Source: Eleusine coracana subsp. coracana (Eukaryota; Streptophyta; Magnoliopsida; Poales; Poaceae). From it: DNA of 64,000 nucleotides. Location: contig CM064426.1 of assembly GCA_032690845.1 (NCBI GenBank), positions 42,526,101-42,590,100 on the forward strand, written 5' to 3'. Shown here piece by piece: positions 23,401-34,190 of the stretch. Each line of letters starts with the position of its first letter. The stretch's first letter is position 1. The notes under the pieces were generated by a model. It was not told the DNA's origin, ran no database searches, and saw only the letters and a program-made list of their open reading frames with translations. The position numbers and the translations under genes are program-made.

Positions 23401-24233
23401 ATGTCGTGCATTTGGGTTTCTCCTGCATTGTGTAAATCGATATATATCGCCGTCCCTCGCGGATATGAGTACCACTTGTCTCGAGCAGATTGCAGCGTAG
23501 TAAGAACTAACGATGAAGATATGCTTGTTGTTTTGATCACTCAATTGCTGTATTGAAATTTGTTTGATAGTTCACAGCTAATTTAATTTACATTCATGTC
23601 ACAACCCTCTTAATACGGCTAAAAGTGGATTTAGAAACTAGCCAAGTGCTGCTTTGGCAAATCAAGTTTCAGCAAGCCCGGTCGGCCCCCTGCATATTAG
23701 GAGTCGGCTTTAGATAGCCATTTTGACAGGTAAGTCTTGCGGAGTATATTAGATACTCAGGGTTTGTTGTTAAATTTTATTGCAGGCATGTCTTCCTCTA
23801 ACTTCTATTTGAGCCGTGAGCATGATGGGTGGGTCGAGGAACCAAGTAACAAATGGACCTTTGAGTGGGTTCCTTGCTCACCGAATCAGGGACCCGAGGA
23901 GTGAACCATGACTAGGGCTGTTATGGTTTACTTAGGTTTATCTACCGTCGTGTTTAATTATCGCTTCCGCTACGTGATGTAATAAACTATGCACTTAGAA
24001 CATATGTATTGTAATTTCCACTCGGACATGTGTGTATGTAAAAATCTGAATTCCGAACTTGGTTTGTAAGATTAATCACCACTCGGGTTGTAATAATGCA
24101 CATTACTCTTATGTAACTTTGCAAATGATGGTATGTTCGTTTGTATGTACTGTGTATGTCGGCTTCGTCCGATATCACCCAAAAGTGATCCTAGATCGGT
24201 CATTCCCCTCGGTTCGAGGTGCGGGATGCCACA
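20491..24233 (+). repeat. 3' LTR of chromovirus B (complete)
   Basis: Runs from TGTGACACCCCAGTGTCACT to ...GCGGGATGCCACA, 3743 bp. A GC-rich block (about 20935-21790) contains long C runs (21113-21124, 21151-21168), and open frames there are not credible genes. Directly downstream (24234) the sequence resumes in the middle of C's LTR, at the position equivalent to 52540. B is therefore inserted in C. The expected target duplication is CGCAA on the right; the left partner was deleted. Confidence 0.88.
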
Positions 24234-25897
24234 CGCAAGGACGCCGGCATAACTCTTTTCCCCGATTGACTCCCTCTACGCCTCTGTGTCCCAGTCGCCG
24301 CGCCGATGAGCACTACCTCCCAGCCCTCCTCGGTGGACGATGACATCATGTCGGCCATCACCTCGCCCCCGTGAAGCTCTAGGCGAAGACGGCGTCCAAG
24401 TTCGCGCCTCGTAGCAAAAACACGAAGCCACTGAACCTCGTCTCTCCACCGACTCTCATCGCCGACTACCATCCGGTGAGTTTCCCACCTCGCGATCACC
24501 ACCACTGGCTTCGCCTTGATGCGCTGACCATGACCGAGCTATCACGGCGAGTTTTTGTCGTGCGATGCGCCCTCCGGCGAGCTCCGGCCGCGCGCTGCCG
24601 CGCTCCAGCAAAGCTGACTGGCAGCCGAGCTGGCGCCTACTAGCTTCGACGTGGCCCTGACGTGGCTGCCACGAGGCGCTGACTCAGCGATGACTTAATT
24701 GTTTAATATCTAGAAAATGTCACGAAATGCTGACAACTTCTAAAATGCATAGTAAATTCATTTTAAGTCCAAATGACCTCAAATTAATTTTGTTAGCTTC
24801 ATAATAATGTGCTTGATTTTAGTAAAATGATAACCAGCTGTCCCTGTCAATATATTTTAGTTAATTAAATAACTTGTTTAAACACTAATTAATTTCTTAA
24901 TAATTCTAGGAATGGAATTTAATTCTAATCATTTGCATGCACTGTTATTTCTTATTAATACATCACCGTGATTTTTTTGTTAAGATAATTTTTCAATATT
25001 TCCTACTCAATTAATTATTTAATGCTCAAACTTGAATAAAATCTAGTAATTAAATTATTAATGTCCAAAAGCTATAACTTGGTTAAAATAAAGTTCATGT
25101 ATGTCCCTGTTCATGATAAATCACTCAAGTATAGAATCTATTATTTACTATTTTAATTGCTTATTTGTTCTTAAAAACTATAACAACCCTAATTAAATGA
25201 TTAACACACGTAAAATGTTGAAACTCTAATTTGTTTCTTTGAAGCATATGGCTTCGAGAACACGTTAATAAGGTTGTTAGCACCAAAACACTAATGCAAT
25301 ATGCATCCATCATATCATTGCATGTGACGGTGTTGCGATAATATCTTTAAATCCATTGTTCATCAATAGGTAATGACACCCAGGAGTAGGACCCCGACGT
25401 CCAGCAGGACCAAGAGCCCGAAGAGCAGGAGACTGTAATTGCTAACACTTGCGTGGATCTAGGCAAGCCCCGGTTTGCTTTTGCCTTTTTAAAGTTTTGC
25501 TAGTTTATATACCTACTAGTGTCTATGTTTAAATTGTTGCATTAGGTCATAAAGAGTTGATTGGAACCCACCTTGCATGTTACCCCAAATGATTGATGTT
25601 GCTATTAATAGAACTTGGTAGGCTCAATACTGAACTGCTATGCTTATTAATTAATAGTTTTGATATAAATTATTACTATGGAATAGACTTGATCACTAAA
25701 TTTGAACTTATAAAAGAAGTTTACTTTTGATGTATGGCTGGGCAGGGAATTATGCATGTATAGGTTGCAGCCACACATGGGTGTTGACTATGGTAGCCCT
25801 GCCTTGCCCACCCTAGGACCCGTCCGTGGTCGGCCCCTTGGTCAAGTATTGAACAGTACCGAATGCATGCTAGTTTATGGGCACTAGTAAACCGACA
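24234..25897 (+). repeat. 5' LTR of element C, middle piece
   Basis: Corresponds to about 52540-53825 of C's 3' LTR. It starts CGCAAGGACGCCGGCATAACTC and ends GGGCACTAGTAAACCGACA. The first ~1470 bp of this LTR, which should lie left of B, are missing. The stretch around 25100-25440 is absent from the 3' copy, where a short segment appears to have been deleted near 53424. The piece is interrupted at 25897 by element D and resumes at 43192. Confidence 0.88.
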
Positions 25898-28800
25898 TGT
25901 GACACCCCAGGTGTCTCACCATAACTTAGCAAATATGTGGAGCACAAATCATGGAAATGATGGCATAAAATGATAGAGCCTATCTATTAATTTAATTCTA
26001 GGCAAATAAATACCCTGTAACCAAGTTATTGAAGCAACTTAAGAATTTCAATACAACTCGTGCCAAATAAATTCATCATCAGTTTTGTAATAATAAAATA
26101 GAATATTAGGAATTTATTGGGCATTTTATCTGCTTGGCAAGACCTTTAATTAATTAATTGATTCTTAATTAACTAATTAATGCATTTAATAATTCAAAAA
26201 ATATGTTTATGGAAATTTCAAATAAAATTCACCAGAGTGTTTCCCACTATTTAAATAGTCAGTCCACCAAATTTCACCATTTTAGGAAATCTCTAGCTAT
26301 TTTATTTTGAATTATGAAAAACTAGTGTTGACCAAGGACCTATTTGTGACAAATCTAGAACTCTAGGGGGTGCAGCACAAAATCTCCTTTCTCCTTCCTC
26401 TCACTAGCGCAGAGCCTACCAGCTCCTCTCTACCGCATGGTGCACTGATCGGGTCTCCTTCACTCCCCGCCTCGAAACCGCACGCGAGCTATAGCTCCAC
26501 TGACCTCCTCTCTGCCCCCGTCACTTCCCCTCACCGCGCGCTCGCCCAATGGCTCCATTTCCTCTCCTGCACGCCATCGCCATAGCCGATCAGCCGGACT
26601 TCAATTCTCGCTGGTTCCTCCGCTCCCGCTTCCACCACCCACTCTTATCCCCTGCGCAACTTGAAAGCGAACCACAAGTTCAAGCACTCTCTCTCTCGCT
26701 CGCTGCTCTCTGCTCTCTTCCATTTCCCCTCTCCCTTCCTATTTCGCCATTGCAGAGCTCAATCCCGACGCGCAGCCCCGCTCTCCCACTGCCTCCCCAG
26801 CCTAGCCGAGAGCACCCACGCACCGCTCACTTCCCCTCTAGCTCCCCAGGCCACTTCCGCGACAACTCCCTGCGTGAGCTTAGTCCAATTGAAGAAATAC
26901 CAAGACCCATAGTTTCGGTGACCTCCTCTGCTGTCGACCGAAATTGGCCATCTCCAGTGAGCCTTGTTCCCTCTTTCCTCCTCTATCGTTTGCACAACTC
27001 TCGGTCAAATGACCTCGCCTTAACTCCATCCTGTTTCCATGTGCAAAGTCACCGGCATTCTGCTTTTTCCCTGGCCTCGAACCATCGCCGCTGATCGCCA
27101 AAGCCGCCTCCATGACGAGCCCCTGCTTCCGGCCTCCTCCGATGCCAACCGACGTGATGTCGAGCCTTCCCGAGTCGCCATGAAGCTATAGAAGCCGACC
27201 CTGTCCGACTTGCTGCTCCGAGCCGTCCCCGCGACCCCGCTGAAGACCTCTGCTCTGCCGTCTCTCACCGACGACCATCTTCCGATCAGATCCCATCCTC
27301 GCTAACCCCACCCAACTCCTTGCCTCGACATGCGCACCATGCTAGCTCTTTCGTGTCGAGCTTTCTCCCCGCGTAGCGCCCGCCGGCGAGCCCTCCGGCG
27401 AGGCAGCCTCTATTCCGGTGCGCCTATTGGCAGTCCTACTGGCATCCTGCATGGCGCCTACGTGTCGCTGACGTGGCCCATGCGTGGCACTAATGTGTCA
27501 TTAGTTAAAACCAGAAATACCCAAGAAATTCCAGAAAATGCATAAAATTTTGAAAACTCCTAGTAAATCGAATTTAACTCCAATGAAGCCCAAACAAAAT
27601 TTGTTAGGTTCATCTTGAAGTGCTCTAAATTAGTAAAATATCAAAACAATGTCTCTGATAATATATTTTTATTAATTCCTTTAGTTTCCCAAGCACAAAT
27701 TAATTTACCAGATATTCTAGGAATCAAATTTAATTCTGATTTTTTGCATCCTTAATAATTACATAATTACCTGCCACCACTATTTTTGGTTCAGTAAATT
27801 ATGAATTATTTTAGGCTTTGGAAATTAGTTAGTGTGTTCACTTAAATTAATTCTGGTAATTATTTTATAATTAATTGGCCCTTGCCACTTGGCACAAAAA
27901 TCACTCAAACAAGCCTTACACAAGTCCAGAAACCTAAATTTACTTAATTAAATTAAATTAATTGCTCATACCACTATTTTACTTTAATAAATGCTAGTAA
28001 TTAGAATAAATATATCTAGAGGCTGTAAATTGGTAAAAATGCAATTCATCTATGTCCCTGTTCATGATAAATCACTCAAGTCCAGAATCGATTGGTTACT
28101 ATTTTAATTGCTTAATTATTCTGAGAGACTATAACAACCCTAAATAAATGATTAACACACATAAAATGATGAAACTCTAATTTGTTTCTTTGAAGCATAT
28201 GGCTTTGAGAATATTGAAGCATATGGCTTCGAGAACATAATAGTAATTTATCGACATCAAAACACGATGTGTTGCATGTATCATATCATTGCATATAACG
28301 GTGTTACGACAATACCGTTAACACCTTTGTCATCATATAGGCAACGACAACCAGGAGCCCGAAGAGGATCACCAGAAGGAGACTGAGTCTCAGGAACAAG
28401 AGATTGAAGTCGCTAACACTAGTGTCAATCCAGGCAAGCCCCAGTTTTCATTCGCTATTTTATAAAGTTGCTAGGTATCAATATTACTAGTGTCTATGAT
28501 TATTGATGCATTACGTCATAGGAGTTGATTGGAACCCACTTGCATGATACCCAAATGACCTACGCCACTGTCATTAGAACTTTGGTAGTATCGGTACTAT
28601 GTCGCTATGCTTAGTAATTGCTAGACGCGATAGATATCGTTACTAAGAATGAACTTGACCACTGGAATGGGACTTATAAAAGAAGTTTATTTTGATGCCA
28701 TGACCGGGCAGGGATGATGCATGTGTAGGTTTGCAGCAATACATGGGTGTTGACTACGGTAGCCCTGCCTTGTCGAACCTAGGACCCGTCCATGGTCAGA

Positions 28801-29787
28801 CCCTTGGTCAAGTACTGAACAGTACCGAATGCATGCTAGTCTATGGGCACTAGTAAACTGATGTAGCATTGATACAGCAATGAGGACGGTACCTAGTATA
28901 GTGGTCGTTGACCCTTCTGCTGTTGGAGTGGGTGGTTCATACCGCGAAGTACTGTTGGCAGGACGGCATGCCCACTCGCTGAGACTGGACCCGGACCGAG
29001 TTGTTTTTTGTCCTTGCGAAAAGGATGCCATATACGACCTTAATTGGTGCGTATGTGTCATGTATCTCGGGTTATCCCAGCTGGTGAAAATCAATTGCAA
29101 TTGTTGTCCATCGCAGTAATGAGTACCGCTTGGTCACTGAATCGTCACGTAGTTGCACATGGTACTTGGGAATTGATTATGATGCTTATTGTTGATGATA
29201 CCCTTATGGCTCTTATGTTGTACTTTCTTTATGTATTGCTTTATTATCTTATTGTTTCTACTAAAGTTACATTTTGCTCTACCCAATTAACTTGATGTAT
29301 AAAACTTGCTAGAACTAATAGGTTGCTTATTGCGGGTCTTTTCAAACAAGCCACCTGTTAGAGCCATTGCATACGTAGAAGTCCAACGGGTAAGTCTTGC
29401 TGAGTAATTAGTACTCAAGCTTTGTGCCACTATTGTTTTCAGGTAATGAAGAGGTAGAGTTGCCTGAGAATGAGCTGCCCTGGGACATGCAAGTCCCTGA
29501 GGGTTGGACTGCCCACTGGGAGTCGCCACCCGCAGTGTTGATGTGTGATGCTAGAGTGATAGTTCTTCGGGCAGGAATCATTGCTATGCTGTATCGTCGA
29601 GCTCGTAGCTCCTTATCATTAATCGCTTCTGCTGTGTTTTCAAAACATTAAGAACTTGCAATATTCCGCTGCACTCTGAGGACTTATTGATATAATATTC
29701 AACTTAAATTCGAACCAAGGTTGTATTATCAAGTGTTTGCATTATCAGCACCGTCGGGACCTTGATCCTCCGGGAAGGGGCGCCACA
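25898..29787 (+). repeat. 5' LTR of chromovirus D
   Basis: Runs from TGTGACACCCCAGGTGTCTCAC to ...GGGAAGGGGCGCCACA, 3890 bp, followed by the primer site. It is preceded by CGACA (25893-25897), and CGACG follows the 3' LTR at 43192-43196, a target duplication with one mismatch. A CT-rich and GC-rich block lies at about 26370-27500. A direct duplication of GAAGCATATGGCTT(T/C)GAGAA occurs near 28193 and 28217. In two samples against the 3' LTR I count about 26 differences in 272 bp (GC-rich part) and about 23 in 330 bp, that is roughly 7-9.5%, mostly transitions. Confidence 0.92.
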
Positions 29788-29789
29788 GC

Positions 29790-29802
29790 TGGTATCAGAG
29801 CC
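29790..29802 (+). other. Primer binding site of D (tRNA-Met)
   Basis: TGGTATCAGAGCC, complementary to the 3' end of initiator tRNA-Met, lies two bases after the LTR end. Confidence 0.92.
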
Positions 29803-30743
29803 GTGGTCCATGATAATACAATAAATAAATCATATTTTTGAAAACCACGACGTTATGAGTGAGGATACGTTAGTATTGCCCCTAGTAGATAATAGGGTGG
29901 TGACAAAGCTAACCTGGGTTATGTTTGTTTACATTATTGCATCTACGGCTTCTTCAAATGAAGGTACATGCGTGCTTAACAGACACGCATGATATCGGTG
30001 TCTGTGCTCGCAGGCGGATACGAGACAATGTTGGCTCGTGACTTATCACGGGGCGATCCTTTTCCATGGATCGTTACTAGTAGAACTGTGTTTCTTTTCA
30101 TAGTTTCTTTTGAATTTGATGTATTGTTTCTGCAATGGATCTTCTGCAGGTACACTAACGCCGTTAGTATAATATTTAGAACGACTTACGTGTTGAGTAC
30201 GGGTCGTCACCACATATTCGTGCCGCTAAGTATCGGCAATGATAGGCGTTGTGTTGTGAGGAATGATAGGTTAATAAAATGAAGGTTTTGCATCATGCAT
30301 CCCATTATAACTAAACTAAAATTTGGTTCTCTCCTTGCTCACCAACCTCTGAATAAAAATTTTCTAAACATGATAAGTATAAAATTCTGAATAACAAGGT
30401 TAACAAGAATCTGTCCTATTTTTAGCTGCCAACTTCAAAAATTCATAACTAAAGTTATACTTTGGATTTTTAGGTGTTTAAATACAATCTGGAAAGCCCT
30501 AGAAGTCTATTTTCATCTCCAATAGGTTTCACCATTTTCCTAGTTTTCCTCTGTCCAGTAGAGCCAAAACATTAAGCCTCTGTCAATCTGAAACAGAATT
30601 TGTTTTAAAACTCATTGCCGTATTATTGACCCTTGAGGCTGGAAAATGTGAACTAAAATTTTGTTTCTGTATTTTATAGCACTATATATGAAATGCATTG
30701 TTACTCATGGAACATTGTACTCACCATTGGGTTTATGTTCCAG
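29803..30743 (+). other. Leader of element D
   Basis: Non-coding. It contains the conserved GTGACAAAGCTAACCTGGGTTATG segment and a C-like copy of TACACTAACGCCGTTAGTA (about 30149). It also holds the TTGAGGCTGGAAAATGTGAACTAAAA segment (about 30632) that in element C lies just before its own orf0. This shared landmark shows where the orf0 slot begins. No gene is supported. Confidence 0.6.
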
Positions 30744-31661
30744 ATGGGTGACCACGGTTTTGAGGAGCTTTCGCACGACGGGTGGCGCTACACCACCGGT
30801 CTCGACCACCGTGACTTTCCTAGACTGTTGTGGGATCTCCTATGCTTGTTGTGCTATGACGAGCCGCCCTCCTACAAGGGCCGTGAGGTCCATCGTCATG
30901 ACATGACTCTTGCTGAGGTGCACATCAATGTGCCCACACACCCTCGCAACCTCGACATGGCGGGTATGGAGAGCACGGCGACTTGTGGAATCCTTCGTGA
31001 GGGCTTGGAGAGAGTCGCCCACAGGGCTCTCACCCACTTCTACGGGCGCCACACAGCAGCGCTCTCGAGGACCCCGTTTGAGATAATCCCCATCTGGCAC
31101 CAGGCCAACCCGGTCTGGTAGAGGCGTGTGAGGCGCATCGACCGTGATGACTACCCGACATACCACGTAGGGTACCACCGTGTGTCCTACTACTCCGAGT
31201 ACCTCCTCAACTTGGATGAGGAGGCTAGCAGCCATAGTAGGATCATACTGGCTGAGGCCAAGCAGGTCTGGGTTCAGAGGAATGATCTACAGGCACAGAC
31301 CGGCGCACAGCAGAGAGAGATTCAGCGGCTGATCGCTGCTCTTGAGGCGAGTGAGACTTGCATTACTGAGGTGACTGGACAACACGACACCCTTGCGCAA
31401 GAGGTTGACGGACGTGGCGTGATTACGCAGCAGCGTGCCAACCACAACGAGCACCTGCAGCATCAGTTGATGGCTACGTAGCACGAGATGGAGCTTATGG
31501 GAGAGGATTTAGAGACCCTGGCTCAGGAGAACCAGGGCCCGTAGCAGCAGCTTGAGGCAGCCCTTGCACCACCGGTAGCGCCAGAGGAGGAGGACCCGCA
31601 GGAGGATATGGACGAGGAGTCTGACATAGACTACGAGGCACCAGCTCGAGGCAGGACCTAG
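30744..31661 (+). pseudogene. orf0 type 1 of element D
   Basis: Pre-gag accessory gene of 306 codons in one frame. The start at 30744 (MGDHGFEELSHDGWRYTT) follows CAG and sits at the same place relative to the leader as in C. In-frame TAG stops at 31119, 31479 and about 31539 each fit a single C-to-T change (TGG or CAG to TAG). The N-terminal domain shows LLWDLLCLLCYDEPPSYKG, then VHINVP, then ERVAHRALTHFYGRHTAALS and RTPFEIIP. A predicted coiled coil follows (about 31240-31480), then an acidic tail ending DIDYEAPARGR. The N-domain aligns with orf0 type 2 of C and D; the tail matches orf0 of B. I do not recognise a biochemical family; the function is unknown. Confidence 0.75.
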
Positions 31662-31915
31662 GAGGATAGTGGTAGGCTAGACTAGTCTCAGTAGTCAGGA
31701 TCAGATGGGTAGGTAACTTTTGTCGAACCACGCGAGGTTGTTGTATTTTGGGGTTGATGCATGAGATGCTTTTGTAACTCGAGGGCCACATATTCCGAGT
31801 CATGTATTGAAACTATGATGATTTGCGCTATGCATTGGGTGTACCTTTAGTAGCTATTATTGTTGCAAAAAAGTTAATCGTACTCATTGACTCAATCAAG
31901 GTACTTTCTTTGTAG

Positions 31916-32787
31916 ATGGCTGAAAACAAAGAACAACCACCATAGGGTTGGGAAATTACCGATGGTCTGGAGTTCACAGGGATGGTTCACCTATTTTGGA
32001 GAGTTCTCTAGAGATTCGGATATTCCACTCCTCCCACCAATGTTGGCAAGGAATTCCAGGAGCATGGAGTCCCCTCATGTGTCATCCATGTGGTGGTTCC
32101 CGCCAATTACTCCGTCATTTCCGCATGGGAATCTTGGACCCTTAGCGTCACAGGGACAGATCTGCCTTCCATCTGGAATGGAGCTGCATTCAAGGCACTT
32201 ACTCGATTCTATGAAGACCACAAGCATGATGTTGCTGGAACACCCGTTGCCTTGCTATCCATTAATGATGTGACGGACTTCGAGTGGATGAGGTGTGTGG
32301 ATTTCATCTTTGACCCAAACCATCGCCACCATGATCCTATGCTGCCCATAATAGAGTATTATGGTTTGTCCACTTTTGCTTTGTGCACAAACTTGTGCCG
32401 ATGTTTGGATGTGTTCCATTCTGCACTTCGACTTTTAGAGGTTGAAAAACAAGCTAAGGATGAAGAAATTGCAGAACTGAACCAGCAAATCCAAGCCAAG
32501 AATGAAGAGATGGATGCGGTTCTAGAAGAACATGACCAAGCCTTGCAGGATGCAGTGGATTTTGAGCATGACATGATTGAGGCTCAAGATGACTTGAACG
32601 CATTCAAGGTTGCCCATCTTCCTATTGAAGGGAATTGGGATAAGATCTTCATAGAGTATGGAGAACAAGACGATGTGGAGATGGCATCTGCCGTGTTGAT
32701 GATGAGGAAATGATAGATCTGGAGGAACCAGAAGAGCCTATGGAACAGGAAGAACCAGAAGAGCTGGAAGACTTAGCCCAGGAGTAG
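31916..32787 (+). pseudogene. orf0 type 2 of element D
   Basis: Second pre-gag gene in the same element, 255 bp after the first. The start at 31916 (MAENKEQPP) is followed by in-frame TAG stops after residue 9 and near residue 31. The frame then runs on through VVVPANYSVISAWES, AFKALTRFYEDHKHDVAGTP and a coiled coil with EKQAKDEEIAELNQQIQAKNEE. A frameshift near 32695 separates the acidic tail (EEPEEPMEQEEPEELEDLAQE, stop 32785-32787). It aligns along its length with the single orf0 of element C (QQIQAKNEEMD is shared exactly) and more weakly with type 1. The function is unknown. Having both types in tandem is unique to D in this window. Confidence 0.75.
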
Positions 32788-33074
32788 ATAATTCGCTACC
32801 CCTGTGTACGGTCGTGTAGTATATGTATCCCTAGTTCGATGTCGGAGTGTAAATCTTGCATATTGTGTCTGCAATACCGTAATTAGGCATCGGCACATAT
32901 ATGTAAGGAACCGTGTGATGATGTCCTTTAACAACCATGTAGACTAAATTGAATCAATGGAGATGGTTGTCATTCTGAGATTTTACCATTTCACTAACAA
33001 ATTTATATTCTTACGCATGTGATTTTATGGAATATTATGAGAAACAACTAATGTGCAACTGTATAAATTGCAGC
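32788..33074 (+). other. Spacer between orf0 and gag in D
   Basis: 287 bp, AT-rich, no gene. It ends GTGCAACTGTATAAATTGCAGC before the gag ATG; element C has the nearly identical GTATAAATTGCAGC before its gag. The TTGCAG just before the start has the look of a 3' splice site, which could allow gag to be spliced from a longer transcript. Confidence 0.45.
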
Positions 33075-34190
33075 ATGGTGCATACTCGAAACCAGGAAGA
33101 TCCTGAGAGCTCTCAGCAAGGAGCGAATGCTGAGCATTCATTATCTGAAGTCCTGGCCGCTGCACTCAACAGGCAGCAGAATGACTCCGAGCTGCTCCGT
33201 CGGCTGGTCGACATCACGACCCATCTGGCAGGACGTGGAGATAACCACAACAACCGCAACAACCAGCCCCGTCAGAGCACTTACTCAGATTTCCTGGGTA
33301 CCCACCCACCCACCCACCTTCGAGCGTGCCAGAGAGCCGCTGGACGCTAACCACTGGTTGCGTCAGACCACGTCTAAATTCGGTCTTTGTGAATGCACCG
33401 AGCACCAGAAGGTGCTATTCGCTGCCCAACAACTCCAGGGCTCTGCTAGTGCTTGGTGGGCCAACTATGAAGCTTCTCTGCCCGCTGGACGCCGCGTGGA
33501 ATGGAATGACTTCAAAGCTGCTTTCCGTGCTCATTTCATCCCCACTGGTCTCATGCAGAGAAAGTTCCAGGAATTTATAGATTTAAAACAAGGAGGGAGG
33601 AATGTCCTCCAATATTCTAAAGCTTTCAATCATCTAGCTCAGTACGCCACTGAGTATGTTAATACTGAGGAGAAGAAGAGATACACATTCTTGCGTGGGA
33701 TGAATGCCACGCTCAAGGAACGTCTAACTTGGCAGACGACTGGCACATACAACGATCTGGTCAATGCTGATATTGTCCAGGAAGGCGCTATGCACCAAGT
33801 TGAAGAAGAAGACCACGAGAGAAAGGCCCCTGCTACTTCCTCTGCTGCCCCACAGGCGAAGCATCGCCTGATATATACTTCACCTACCAGACAATGTTTC
33901 CGGGCAGCACCGCAGCAACAGCTTCAGCGATGGTTTGGCCTGAACTACTCAAGATCATCACAGCAGCAGAACTCCCACCTCGTGCACCATACCCACAGCA
34001 GAACAACCAGTACCGTGCACCATATCAGCAACAAGGGAACCCGAGTGCTCGTGCCCCACTGCCTGCTGATCGTGGAGGCAACTACCCTTGCTACAATTGT
34101 GGTCGTACCGGCCACTTTGCAAAGAACTGCACTGCACCAAGGCGCAACAACAACAGCAACAACAACTAGCGTCAGAACCAGAGCAGGAAT
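33075..34190 (+). pseudogene. gag: Gag of chromovirus D
   Basis: Starts MVHTRNQEDPESSQQ at 33075. After about 75 codons the frame is lost at a run of four ACCC/CCCA repeats (33297-33316). Element C has one fewer repeat, so slippage added 4 bp here. The capsid core continues in another frame: FERAREPLDANHWLR, VLFAAQQLQGSASAWWANY, FIDLKQGGRNVLQYSKAFNHLAQY. A second shift near 33900 precedes a Gln/Pro-rich linker and the CCHC knuckle CYNCGRTGHFAKNC (about 34090-34131). Nonfunctional because of two shifts. Confidence 0.9.

Noticed and set aside
26549..27094. 181-codon open frame in D's 5' LTR with a related frame at 38415-38855
   Set aside because: The match only reflects the identity of the two LTRs. 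The product is Ser/Pro/Leu-rich with no domain, and the frame is not shared at full length between the copies.
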